Assembly (NCBI RefSeq): GCF_024679095.1
Contig: NW_026111787.1
Location: 310,001 to 374,000, forward strand
Source: Eriocheir sinensis
Lineage: Eukaryota; Arthropoda; Malacostraca; Decapoda; Varunidae
DNA length: 64,000 bases
Reading direction: 5' to 3'
Both the position numbers and the translations under genes were made by a program. Positions 27,142 to 40,875 of this stretch are shown piece by piece. The notes under the pieces were generated by a model, which did not search any database, was not told the origin of the DNA, and saw only the letters and a program-made list of their open reading frames with translations. Position 1 is the first letter of the stretch; every line of letters begins with the position of its first letter.

Positions 27142-28076
27142 TTGATATTTGCGTTATTTATGTGTATTTTGTATATGTTTTCTCATAGAAATTTACATTA
27201 TTTTATTGGTATTTTGTCTATTTATTTGTGTATTTTGTACATTTTTTTTATACGTATTTACATTATTTAATGTGTATTTTGTTTATATATTTTTATACAA
27301 ATTTAAGTTATTATATGTGTATTTGTATAAGTATTTTGATACAAATTTACATTATTTTATGTATTTTGTATATATATTTCAATTCAAATTTAGCTTATTT
27401 TATGAGTATTTTGTATATCTATTTATTTTAATACAAAATCAAATATTTTATGTTTTTTCGTAAATATATTTTTTTTTAAAAATGCATTATTTTATGGGTA
27501 TTTTGCATCTTAATTTTCATACAAATTTACATTATTTTATTAATATTTTCTGTATTTTGATACGATTTTACATTATTTTATTTGTGTTTTGTATATTTTT
27601 TACATATTTACATTATTTAATGTGTTTTTGTATATATATTTGATACAAATTTACGTTATTTTAAGTCTATATGTTTATATATTTTCATTCAAATTTACAT
27701 TATTTTATGTATATATTTCAATACAAATTTACCTAATTCTATGTGTATTTTGTATATTTATTTTCATACAAGTTTAAATTATTTTTGTGTATTTTCGTAT
27801 ATATTTTTATACAAATTTAGATTATTTTATGTGTATATTGTATATTTTCATACAAATACACATTCTTTTATTGATATTTTGTTTATTTATTTTGACGCGA
27901 ATTTATGTGAATTTGTTATCATATCATTCAAATTTACATTATTTAATGTTTTTTAAGTACATGTAATTAAATACAAATTAAACAAATAATATGTGAAATT
28001 TGTATATCAATTTTAATACAAATTGAAATTTATTTTTGTTTTTTGTATATATTTTATTCAAATTTTCGTAATCTTA
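27128..28076 (+). repeat. satellite block 13; plus half of 2.6-kb unit, copy 2
   Basis: T-rich monomers. Positions of about 27955-28020 are unusually diverged from the matching 30590-30655: several T-to-A changes weaken the strand bias. A 46-bp stretch, including GATACGAATTACATGATT, is missing near 27226 relative to copy 3. No gene is seen. Confidence 0.86.
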
Positions 28077-29716
28077 TTAAAATATATATACCAAAATACA
28101 TAAAATATTTAAATTTGCATTGAAATAAATATACGAAATGCGCATACAATAAGGTAAATTTGTATTGAAAGAGATATGCAAAATTCATATAAAAGAATGT
28201 AAATTTGTTTCAAAATATATATACGAATACAAATAAAAAACGTAGATTTCTATAAAATATATATACAAAATACACATAAAATTAAGTAAATACGTATAAA
28301 AAAATGTATACAAAATACACATAAAATAATGTAAATTCGAATTAAAATAAATAAACAAAATACCAATAAAAGATTGTGTATTTGGATAAATATAAATATA
28401 CAAAATACACATACAAAATAAACATAAAATAAGGTAGATTTGTAAAAAAATATATTTACAAAATAAACATAAAATAATTTAAATTAATATCAAAATATAT
28501 ATACAAATACATAAAATACCATGAATTTGTATAAAATTATATAATCAAAATAAATATTAAATAATGTAAATGCGTATAAAAATATATATACAAAGTACAT
28601 ATAAAATAATGTAAATTCGTATCAATATAAATCAACAAAATACCAATAAAATAATATATATTTGAATGAAAATAGATTTACAAAATACACATAACCTAAC
28701 TAAAATTTGTATTGAAATATATACAAAATACAAAAAAATAATTTGAGTTTGAATGAAAATAGATATTCAAAATACACATAAAACTAGGTAAATTTCTTTG
28801 AAATATATATACAAAATACCCATAAAATATTGTAAATTTGTGTCAAAATATATAAACAAATACACATAAAATAACGTAAATTTGTATTAAATATATACAA
28901 AATACACATAGAATAATGTCAAATCGTATCAAAATGAATGAGCAGAATATCAATAAAATAACGTAAATTTGTATGAAAATAAAGATGCAAAATACCCATA
29001 AAATAAAGCATATTTTTATAAAAATACAAATAGAAAAATACACATAGAATAATTAAATTTGTATCAAAATTAATATACAAAATGCATATACAATAAATTT
29101 AAATTTGATTATATTAAATGAAATAAATATACAAAATAAACATAAAATAAGGTAAATTTGTAATAAAATATATGTAGAATACACATAAAATAATATAAAT
29201 TTGTATGAAAATATATATACAAATACACATAAAATAACATGAATTTGTATAAAATTTGTTTCAAAATATATACGAATACACACAATAAAATAACGTAAAT
29301 TTTTATGAAAATGTATATATAAAATACACATAAAATAATTCAAATACGTAGAAAAATATAATACAAAATACACATAAAATAATGTAAATTCGTAAAAAAT
29401 TAAATACACAAAATTCCAATAAAAGAATGTATATTTGTAGGAAAATATATATACAAAAAACAAATAAAATAACTAAAATTTGTATAAAAATATACAAAAA
29501 ATGCACAAAAATAATTGAAATTTGTTTGAAAATAGATATACAAAATACACATAAAGTTAGGCAAATTTGTATTGAAATACATATACAAAACTCACATAAA
29601 ATAATGTAAATTTGTATGAAAACATATAAACAAATACATATAAAATAACGTAAATTTGGATAAAATATATATACAAAATATACATTAAATATTTTAAATA
29701 TGTATAAAAATATATT
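28077..29716 (-). repeat. satellite block 14; minus half of 2.6-kb unit, copy 3
   Basis: It matches blocks 12 and 16 closely. It carries a diverged patch at about 28450-28490 (AATTAATATCAAAATATATA in place of the usual AATTTATATAAAAATATATA). No gene is seen. Confidence 0.88.
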
Positions 29717-29734
29717 ATATTATATATATTTTTA
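29705..29734. repeat. hairpin at minus-to-plus switch, copy 3
   Basis: TAAAAATATA and TATATTTTTA arms with a 10-bp loop, identical to copies 1 and 2. Confidence 0.85.
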
Positions 29735-30715
29735 TTGATATTTGCGTTATTTATGTGTATTTTGTATATGTTTTCTCATAGAAATTTACATTATTTTATT
29801 GGTATTTTGTCTATTTATTTTGATACGAATTACATGATTATTTGTGTATTTTGTACATTTTTTGAACGTATTTACATTATTTAATGTGTATTTTGTTTAT
29901 ATATTTTTATACAAATTTACGTTATTATATGTGTATTTGTATAAGTATTTTGATACAAATTTACATTATTTTATGTGTTTTGTATATATATTTCAATTCA
30001 AATTTAGCTTATTTTATGAGTATTTTGTATATCTATTTATTTTAATACAAAATCAAATATTTTATTTTTTTTTTCGTATATATATTTTTATAAAAAATGC
30101 ATTATTTTATGGGTATTTTGCATCTTAATTTTCATACAAATTTACATTATTTTATTAATATTTTCTGTATTTTGATACGATTTTACATTATTTTATTTGT
30201 GTTTTGTATATATTTTTTTATACATATTTACATTATTTAATGTGTTTTTTGTATATATATTTGATACAAATTAACGTTATTTTAAGTCTATATGTTTATA
30301 TATTTTCATTCAAATTTACATTATTTTATGTGTATTTTGTATATGTATTTCAATACAAATTTACCTAATTTTATGTTTTTTGTATATTTATTTTCATACA
30401 AGTTTAAATTATTTTTGTGTATTTTTGTATATAGTTTTATACAAATTTAGGTTATTTTATGTGTATTTTGTATATCTATTTTCATACAAATACACATTCT
30501 TTTATTGATATTTTGTTTATTTATTTTGACGCGAATTTTATGTGAATTTGTTATCATTTCATTCAAATTTACATTATTTTATGTGTATTTTGTACATGTA
30601 TTTAAATACAAATTTAACTAATTATATGTGTATTTTGTATATCTATTTTCATACAAATTGAAATTTATTTTTTGTTTTTTTGTATATATTTTTATTCAAA
30701 TTTTCGTAATCTTAT
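29717..30715 (+). repeat. satellite block 15; plus half of 2.6-kb unit, copy 3
   Basis: The most complete T-rich half of the unit. Around 29850-29880 it shows the empty form of the site that holds the GC-rich insertion in copy 4 (TTTTTTGAACGTATTTACAT). No gene is seen. Confidence 0.88.
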
Positions 30716-32352
30716 TAAAATATATATACCAAAATACACATAAAATATTTAAATTTGCATTGAAATAAATATACGAAATGCGCATACAATAAGGTAAATT
30801 TGTATTGAAAGAGATATGCAAAAATTCATATAAAAGAATGTAAATTTGTTTCAAAATATATATACGAATACAAATAAAAAAACGTAGATTTCTATAAAAA
30901 TATATATACAAAATACACATAAAATTAAGTAAATACGTATAAAAAAATGTATACAAAATACACATAAAATAATGTAAATTCGAATTAAAATAAATAAACA
31001 AAATACCAATAAAAGATTGTGTATTTGGATAAATATAAATATACAAAATACACATACAAAATAAACATAAAATAAGGTAGATTTGTAAAAAAATATATGT
31101 ACAAAATACACATAAAATAATGTAAATTTATATAAAAATATATATACAAATACACATAAAATACCATGAATTTGTATAAAATTATATAATCAAAATAAAT
31201 ATTAAATAATGTAAATGCGTATAAAAATATATATACAAAGTACATATAAAATAATGTAAATTCGTATCAATATAAATCAACAAAATACCAATAAAATAAT
31301 ATATATTTGAATGAAAATAGATTTACAAAATACACATAACCTAACTAAAATTTGTATTGAAATATATACAAAAATACAAAAAAATAATTTGAGTTTGAAT
31401 GAAAATAGATATTCAAAATACACATAAAACTAGGTAAATTTCTTTGAAATATATATACAAAATACCCATAAAATATTGTAAATTTGTGTCAAAATATATA
31501 AACAAATACACATAAAATAACGTAAATTTGTATGAAAAATATATACAAAATACATATAGAATAAAGTCAAATCGTATCAAAATGAATGAGCAGAATATCA
31601 ATAAAATAACGTAAATTTGTATGAAAATAAAGATGCAAAATACCCATAAAATAAAGCATATTTTTTAAAAAATACAAATAGAAAAATACACATAGAATAA
31701 TTAAATTTGTATTAAAATTAATATACAAAATGCATATACAATAAATTTAAATTTGATTATATTAAATGAAATAAATATACAAAATAAACATAAAATAAGG
31801 TAAATTTGTAATAAAATATATGTATGAATACACATAAAATAATATAAATTTGTATGAAAATATATATACAAATACACATAAAATAACATGAATTTGTATA
31901 AAATTTGTTTCAAAATATATACGAATACACACAATAAAATAACGTAAATTTTTATGAAAATGTATATATAAAATACACATAAAATAATTTAAATACGTAG
32001 AAAAATATATATACAAAATACATATAAAATAATGTAAATTCGTAAAAAATTAAATACACAAAATTCCAATAAAAGAATATATATACAAAAAACAAATAAA
32101 ATAACTAAAATTTGTATAAAAATATATAGAAAAATACACAAAAATAATTAAAATTTGTTTGAAAATAGATATGCAAAATACACATAAAGTTAGGCAAATT
32201 TGTATTGAAATACATATACAAAACTCACATAAAATAATGTAAATTTGTATGAAAATATATAAACAAATACATATAAAATAACGTAAATTTGGATAAAATA
32301 TATATACAAAATATACATTAAATATTTTAAATATGTATAAAAATATATTATA
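30716..32352 (-). repeat. satellite block 16; minus half of 2.6-kb unit, copy 4
   Basis: It matches blocks 12 and 14. A deletion near 32078 removes about 20 bp containing TATTTGTAGGAAAATA. No gene is seen. Confidence 0.88.
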
Positions 32353-32367
32353 TTATATATATTTTTA
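32338..32367. repeat. hairpin at minus-to-plus switch, copy 4
   Basis: TAAAAATATA at 32338-32347 and TATATTTTTA at 32358-32367 with a 10-bp loop. Confidence 0.85.
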
Positions 32368-32504
32368 TTGATATTTGCGTTATTTATGTGTATTTTGTAT
32401 ATGTTTTCTCATAGAAATTTACATTATTTTATTGGTATTTTGTCTATTTATTTTGATACGAATTACATGATTATTTGTGTATTTTGCACATTTTTTTATA
32501 GGTA

Positions 32505-32719
32505 TTTTTTTTTTTTTTTTTTACATTGCAGCCTATTGCGCCGGTAGGCTTCTTCCCGGTGGATCCTGATGGTCGGTCCAAGGCTTCTTTCCGGTAGGTC
32601 CTGATGGTCGGCCCAGCCCGTTCTGGCGCAGGCGAGTGTTTATAGTGGCGCCATCTTGCACTGGCTCATGCTGCCCTCCCAGAGCTCATCTTTGATCCTA
32701 GAATCTAGAGTCCGGGTTG
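32505..32719 (-). mobile_element. 5'-truncated or short non-autonomous retroelement (SINE-like or LINE 3' end), family not recognised
   Basis: A sharply bounded island in the satellite. By hand count 114 of 197 bases in 32523-32719 are G or C (58%), against 10-20% around it. On the + strand it begins with 18 T (32505-32522). Read on the minus strand the element therefore ends in a poly(A) tail, preceded by CAATAGGCTGCAATGT. The flanks carry an imperfect short duplication, ATAGGTATTT before and ATAGGATTT after. These are the marks of target-primed reverse transcription. I see no reading frame of note and no convincing Pol III A or B box, so a SINE and a truncated LINE 3' end are both possible. 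It contains a 35-bp tandem repeat. It is absent from the matching position in the other three 2.6-kb units, so it arrived after they formed. Confidence 0.78.
32546..32615 (-). repeat. 35-bp tandem duplication inside the retroelement
   Basis: Copy 1 is 32546-32580 and copy 2 is 32581-32615, directly adjacent. Both start AGGCTTCTT and share TCCTGATGGTCGG. They differ at four positions (10, 16, 18 and 32), all transitions. Short 3' tandem repeats are common in LINE and SINE tails, so this may be a family trait. Confidence 0.9.
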
Positions 32720-35700
32720 ATAGGATTTACATTATTTAATGTGTATTTTGTTTATATATTTTTATACAAATTTACGTTATTATATGTGTATTTGTATAAG
32801 TATTTTGATACAAATTTACATTATTTTATGTATTTTGTATATATATTTCAATTCAAATTTAGCTTATTTTATGAGTATTTTGTATATCTATTTATTTTAA
32901 TACAAAATCAAATATTTTATGTTTTTTCGTATATATTTTTATAAAAAAAGCATTATTTTATGGGTTTTTTGCATCTTAATTTTCATACAAATTTACATTA
33001 TTTTATTAATATTTTCTGTATTTATTTTGATACGATTTTACATTATTTTATTTGGGTTTTGTATATATATTTTTTATACATATTTACATTATTTAATGTG
33101 TTTTTTGTATATATATTTGATACAAATTTACGTTATTTTAAGTCTATATGTTTATATATTTTTATTCAAATTTACATTATTTTCAGTGTATTTTGTATAT
33201 GTATTTCAATACAAATTTACCTAATTTTATATGTTTTTTGTATATTTATTTTCATACAAGTTTAAATTATTTTTGTGTATTTTTGTATATATTTTTATTC
33301 AAATTTAGGTTATTTTATGTGTATTTTGTATATCTATTTTCATACAAATACACATTCTTTTCATGATATTTTGTTTATTTATTTTGACACGAATTAACAT
33401 TATTTAATGTGTATTTTGTATATATATTTTTATTCGTATTTACATTATTTCAAGTGTATTTTGTATATATATTTCTATAGAAATCTGCGTTATTTTATGT
33501 GTATTCGTATATATATTTTGAAACAAATTTACATTGTTTTATGTGCATTTTGCATATTTTTTCAATACAAATTTACCTTATTGTATGTGCATTTTGTATA
33601 TTACTTTTAATACAAATTTGATTAATCTATGTGTATTTTTGTATATGTATTTTATAAAATATGCTTAATTTTATGTGTATTTTGTATCTTTATTTTCATA
33701 CAAATTTACATTATTTTATTGATATTCTGTGTATTTATTTTGATATTATTTTACATTATTCTATGTGTCTTTTGTATATATTTTATATAAAATGTATTTG
33801 TTTTCATTTCATACAAATCTACATTATTTTATGTGTTTTTTGTACATGTATTTTAATACAAATTTAACTAGTTATATGTGTATTTTGTATATCTATTTTG
33901 TATGTATATTTTCATAGAAATTTACTCTATTTTATGAGTATTCGTATATATATTTTGATACAAATTTACATTATTAATGTGTATTCTGCATATCTATTTC
34001 AATACAAATTTTCTTTATTGTACGTGCATTTTGTATATTTATTTTAATACAAATTTAATTATTTTATATGTATTTTTGTATATATATTTTTATGCAAATA
34101 TGCGTTATTATATGGATATTTTGCAGCTTTATTTTCATACAAATTTACATTATTTTATTGATATTCTCTTTATTTATTTTGATACGATTTAACATTATTC
34201 TATGTGTATTTTGTATATATTTTTTATACATATTTACATTATTTAAGGTTTATTTTGTATATATATTTTATCCAAATTTACATTATTTTATGTGTATTTC
34301 TTTATATATTTTTATACAAATTTACCTAATTTTATGTGCATTTTGCATATATATTTTCAAAAAAAATTATGTTATTTTATGGTGTGTATTATTATATATT
34401 TTGATACAAATTTTACACAAATTCATGTTATTTTATGTGTATTTGTATATATATTTTCATACAAATTTATATTATTTTATGTGTATTATTTCATATATTT
34501 CATTACAAATTTACCTTATTTTATGTTTATTTTGTATATTTATTTCATTCAATTTTAAATTATTTTATGTGTATATTTGTATTTGTATTTAGGTTATTTT
34601 ATGTGTATTTTGTATATATATTTTCATCTAAAATTACATTATTATATTGGTATTTTCTTAATTTGATTCGATACGAATTTAGATTATTTCATAGGTATTT
34701 TGTATACATTTTTTTAAACTCATTTACATTATCTAATGTGTGTTTTGTATATATATTTTCATGCAAATATATTTTATGTTCATTTTTGTACATATATTTT
34801 TATAGAAATTTGCGTTATTTTATGTATATAGTTTTATATAAATTTACGTTATTTTATGTGCATTTTGTATTTATATTTATACAAATACACATTCTTTTAT
34901 TGCTATATTGTTTATTTATATTTATACTAATTTACATTATTTTATGTGTATTTTGTATACATTTTTTTATACGTATTTACTTAATTTTATGGTTATTTTG
35001 TATATGTATTTTTATAGAAATCTACGTTATTTTATGTGTATTCGCATATATATTTTGAAACAAATTTACATTATTTTATATGTATTTTGCATATCTATTT
35101 CAATACAAATTTACCTTATTGTATGTGCATTTTGTATATTTTGTTTTGATACAAATTCAAATATTTTATGTGTATTTTGGTATCAATAATTTTATAAAAA
35201 ATGCGTTATTTTATAGGTATTTTGCATCTTAATTTTCATACAAATTTACATTATTTTATTAATATTCTCTGTATATATTTTGATACGATTTTACATTATT
35301 CTATTTGTGTTTTTTATATATTTTTTTATACATATTTACATTATTTAATGTGTATTTTGTATACATATTTCATACAAATTTACGTTATTATATGTGTATT
35401 TGTTTATATATTTTCTTTCAAATTTACAATATTTTATGTGTATTTTGTATATGTATTTCAATAGAAATTAACCTAATTTTATGAGTATTTTGTATATTTC
35501 TTTTCATACAAATTTAAATTATTTTTGTGTATTTTTGTATATAGTTTTATACAAATTTAGGTTAGTTTATGTACGCATTTACATTATTTAATGTGTGTTT
35601 TGTATATATATTTTATCAAAGTTAATTTATTTTACGTTCATTTTGGACATATATTTTTTATAGAAATTAGCGTTATTTTATATGTATTTGTATATCTTTT

Positions 35701-38700
35701 CTCATACAAATTTACATTATTTTATTGCTATTTTGTTTATTTAGTTTGATACGAATTACATGATTATATGTGTATTTTGTACATATTTTTTATACGTATT
35801 TACATTATTTAATGTGTATTTTGTTTATATATTTTTAAACAAATTTACGTTATTATATGTATTTTTATAAATATTTTGATACAAATTTACATTATTTTAT
35901 GTATTTTGTATATACATTTCAATTCAAATTTAGCTTATTTTATCTGTATTTTGTATATCTATTTTCATACGAGTTTAATTACTTCTCTGTATTTTTGTAT
36001 ATAGTTTTATACAAATTTACGTTATTTTATGTGTATTTTGTATATTTATATTTATACAAATACACATTCTTTTATTGGTATTTTGTTTATTTATTTTGAT
36101 ACGAATTTACGTTATTTTATGTGTATTTTGTATACATTTTTTATACGTAATTACTTCATTTTACGTGTATTTTGTATATATATTTTATACAAATCTACGT
36201 TATTTTATGTGTATTCGTATATATTTTGAAACAAATTTACATTGTTTTATATGTATTTTGCATATCTATTTCAATACAGATTTACCTTATTGTATGTTTT
36301 TTGTATATTTATTTTAATACAAATAAATTTTTTATGTGTATTTTTGTATATATTTAAAAAAAAAGCGTTATTTTATGGGTATTTTGCTTCTTTATTTTCA
36401 TACAAATTTACATTATTTTATTAATATTCTGTGTATTTATTTTGATACGATTTTACATTATTCTATTTGTGTTTTGTATATATTTTTTATACAAATTTAC
36501 GTTATTTTAAGTGTATTTGTTTATGTATTTTCATTCAAATTTACAGTATTTTATGTGTATTTTTTATATTTATTTCAAAACAAATTAAACTAAATATATG
36601 TGAATTTAGTATATTTATTTACATAAAAATTTAAATTAATTTTATGTATTTTAGTATATAGTTTTATACAAATTAAAGTTAGCTTATGTTTATTTTGTAT
36701 ATTTATTATCACACAAATACACATTCTTTAATTGACATTTTGTTTATTTATTTTGACGCGAATTTCCATTATTTAATGTGTATTTTGTATATATATTTTT
36801 ATACGTATTTACATCCTTTCATGTGTATTTTGTATATTTATAAAAAATGCGTTATTTTATGGGTATTTTGCATCTTTATTTTCATACAAATTTACATTAT
36901 TTTATTTACATTCTGTGTATTTATTTTAATACGATTTTACATTATTCTATTTGTGCTTTGTATATATATTTTTTATACATATTTACATTATTTATATATA
37001 TTTTATACAAATTTATGTTAATTTAAGTGTATTTGTTTATATATTTTCATTCAAATTTACATTATTTTATGTGTATTTTGTATATGTATTTCTTTACAAA
37101 TTTACCTAATTTTATGTGTATTTTGTATATTTATTTTCATACAAATTTAACTTATTTGTGTGTATTTTTATATATAGTTTTATACAAATTTACGTTATTT
37201 TATGTGTATTTTGTATATGTATTTTCATACAAATACACATTCTTTTATTGATATTTTAATTATTTATTTTGACACGAATTTACATTATTTAATGTGTATT
37301 TAGTATATATATTTTTATACGTATTTACAACATTTCATGTATATTTTGTATATATATTTCTATAGAAATCTACGTTATTTTATGTGTATTCGTATATATA
37401 TTTTGAAACAAATCTACATTATTTTATGATTTTGTATATATATTTCATTATAAATTTGCCTTATTTTAAGTTTATTTTTATATCTATTTTCATTCAAATT
37501 CAAATCATTTTATGTGTATATATTTATTTGTATTTACGTTATTTTGTGTATTTTCTATATATATTTTCATTCAAAATTACATTATTTTATCGGTATTTTG
37601 TTCATTTATTTCGATACGAATTTAGATTATTTCATGTGTATTTTCTATACATATACATAGAGTAAATTTCTATGAAAATATATATTCAAAATACATATAA
37701 AATTATGTAATTAAGTATAAAAATTTATATATCAAATACACCTAAAAAAAATGAAAATTCGTATCAAAATAAATAAATAAAATTCCGATAAAAGAACGTA
37801 TATTTGTAGGAAAATAAATATACAAAATACACATAAAATTACGAAAATTTGAATAAAAATATATACAAAAATTAATTTCAATTTGTATGAAAATAGATAT
37901 ACAAAATACACATATCATTAGTTAAATTTGTATTTAAATACATGTACAAAATTCACATAAAATAATGTAAATTTGTATGAAATGAAAACAAATTCACATA
38001 AAATAACGTATATTGGTATAAAATAGATATACAAAATATACATAGAATAATGTAAAATCGTATCAAAATAAATACACAGAATGTCAATAAAATAATGTAA
38101 TTTTGTATGAAAATAAAGATGCAAAATACCCATAAAATAAAGCATATTTTTATAAAAATACATATACAAAAATCAACATAGAACAGCTAAATTTGTATTA
38201 GAATTAATATACAAAATACACGTACAATAAGGTAAATTTGTATTGAAAAAATATGCAAAATGCACATAAAACAATGTATATTTGTTTCAAAATATATATA
38301 CGAATACACATAAAATAACGTATATTTCTATAGAAATATATATACAAAATATACATGAAATGACGTAAATACGTATAAAAATATATATACACAATACACA
38401 TTAAATAATGTTAATTCGCATCAAAATAAATAAACAAAATATCAATAAAAGAATGTGTATTTGTATGAAAATAGATATACAAAATACACATAAAATATTG
38501 TAAATTTAAATAAAACTATACAAAAATACACAAAAAATAATTTAAATTTGTATAAAATATATATACAAAATACACATGAAATTAGGTAAATTTCTATTGA
38601 AATACATATACAAAATACACATAAAATAATGTAAATTTGAATAAAAATATATAAACAAATACACTTAAAATAACGAAAATTTGTATGAAATATATATAGA

Positions 38701-40875
38701 AAATACCCATTAAATCATGTAAATATGTATAAAAAAAATATATACAAAACACAAATAGAATAATGTAAAATAGTATCAAAATAAATACACAGAATATTAA
38801 TAAAATAATGTAAATTTGTATGAAAATAAAGATGCAAAATACCCATAAAACAACGTATTTTCTATGAAAATATATATACCAAAATGCACATAAAATATTT
38901 AAATTTGTATTACAATAAATATACAAAATGCACATACAATAAGGTAAATTTGTATTGAAATAGATATGCAAAATACATATAAAACAATGTAAATTTGTTT
39001 CAAAATATACATACGAATACTCATAAAATAACGTAGATTTCTATAAAATATATATACAAAATACACATAAAATGAAGTAAATACGTATAAGAAAATGTAT
39101 ACAAAATACACATAAAATAATGTAAAATCGTATCAAAATAAATAAACTAAATGCCAATAAAAGAATGTTTACTTGTATAAATATAAATATACAAAATACA
39201 CATAAAATAACGTAAAATTGTATAAAACTATATACAAAAAAAAAAAAGTAATTAAATTTGTATGAAAATAGATATACAAAAGACACATAAAATAAGCTAA
39301 ATTTGAATTGAAATAAATATAGAAAATACATAAAATAATGTAAATTTGTATCAAAATATATATTCAAATACACATATAATAACGTAAATTTGTATAAAAA
39401 TATATAAACAAAATACACATTAAATAATGTAAATACGTATAAAAGATATGTACGTAATGTAAAAATTTATATAATTAAAGATGCAAATTACCCATAGAAT
39501 ATCTTATATATAAAAAAATATATATACAAAAATACACATAAAATAATTAAATTTGTATTAAAATAAATATACAAAATACACATACAATAAGGTAGATTTT
39601 TATTGAAATAGATATGCAAAAAACACATAAAATAATGAAAATTTTTATCAAAATATATACGAATACACACAATAAAATTACGTAAATTTTTATGAAAATA
39701 TATATACAAAATACACATAAAATAATGTAAATACATAGAAAAATATATATACAAAATACACATAAAATAATATAAATTCGTTTCAAAATAAATAAACAAA
39801 ATTTCCTCTAAAAGAATGTATATGTGTAGGAAAATATATATACAAAATACAAATAAAAAAAAAAAATTGTATAAAAATAATACAAAAATACACATAAATA
39901 ATTTAAATTTGTTTGAAAATAGATATGCAAAATACAAATGAAATTAGGCAAATTTTTATTGAAATACATATACAAAATACACATAAAATAATGTAAATTT
40001 GTATGAAAATATATAAACAAATACACATAAGATAACGTAAATTTCCATAAAATATATGTAGAAAATATACATTAAATAATGTAAATATGTCTAAAAATAT
40101 ATATACAAAATACACAGAATAACGTAAAATCGTATCAAAATAAATAAACAGACAATTAATAAAATAATGTAAATTTGTATGAAAATAAAGATGCAAAATA
40201 CTCATATAATAACGCATATTTGTTTAAAAATATATATACAAAAATACACATAAAATAATCAAATTTCCATCAAAATAAATATACAAAAGGCACATACAAT
40301 AAAGAAAATTTGTATTGAAATAGATATGCGAAATACACATAAATAATGTAAATTTGTATCAAAATATATATACGAATACACATAAAATAGAGTAAATTTC
40401 TATGAAAATATATATTCAAAATACATATAAAATTATCTAAATAAGTATAAAAATATATATATCAAATACACCTAAAATAATGAAAACTCGTATCAAAATA
40501 AATAAACAAAATTCCGATAAAAGAACGTATATTTGTATAAAAATAAATATACAAAATTCACATAAAATTACGAAAATTTGAATAAAAATATATACTAAAA
40601 TACACAAAATTAGTTTCAATTTGTATGAAAATAGATATACATAATACACATATAATTAGTTAAATTTGTATTTAAATACATGTACAAAATACACATAAAA
40701 TAATGTAAATTTGTATGAAATGAAAACAAATTCACATAAAATAACGTTCATTTGTATGAAATATATATACAAAATATACATAGAATAATGTAAAATCGTA
40801 TCAAAATAAATACACAGAATATCAATAAAATAATGTAAATTTGTATGAAAATAAAGATGCAAAATTCCCAAAAAT

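Larger units (their letters stand above)
32498..32728. repeat. imperfect target-site duplication flanking the retroelement
   Basis: ATAGGTATTT at 32498-32507 (its last T residues run into the T tract) and ATAGGATTT at 32720-32728. Empty sites elsewhere usually read ATACGTATTT, so both flanks share the same C-to-G variant. That supports a true duplication that later lost one T on the right. Confidence 0.6.
22962..33390. repeat. tandem array of four 2.6-kb compound units
   Basis: Each unit is an A-rich half of about 1.6 kb followed by a T-rich half of about 1 kb. The same internal point, ATTGATATTTGCG just after the hairpin, lies at 24524, 27141, 29734 and 32367, giving periods of 2617, 2593 and 2633 bp. 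The fourth copy carries the GC-rich insertion and departs from the pattern at about 33390. Copy 1 has a different 5' end, in the palindrome. Confidence 0.88.
32353..37660 (+). repeat. satellite block 17 (T-rich on +), interrupted by a GC-rich insertion
   Basis: The longest T-rich run (5.3 kb including the insertion). Positions 32353-33390 finish the fourth 2.6-kb unit. Positions of about 34340-35240 match 1-897. Positions of about 35590-37660 are the inverse of about 20086-22200, and 36366-37660 match 1960-3255. No gene is seen outside the inserted island, and none inside it. Confidence 0.89.

Noticed and set aside
32561..32709. Several six-base restriction sites (GGATCC, GAGCTC, TCTAGA) suggesting cloning-vector sequence
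   Set aside because: The sites are spread over 150 bp, not clustered as in a polylinker, and the poly(A) tail with target duplication points to a natural insertion.
32505..32719. GC-rich island considered as a tRNA, snRNA or exon
   Set aside because: No cloverleaf, splice-site pair or open frame could be recognised; the T tract and flanking duplication fit a retroposed element better.
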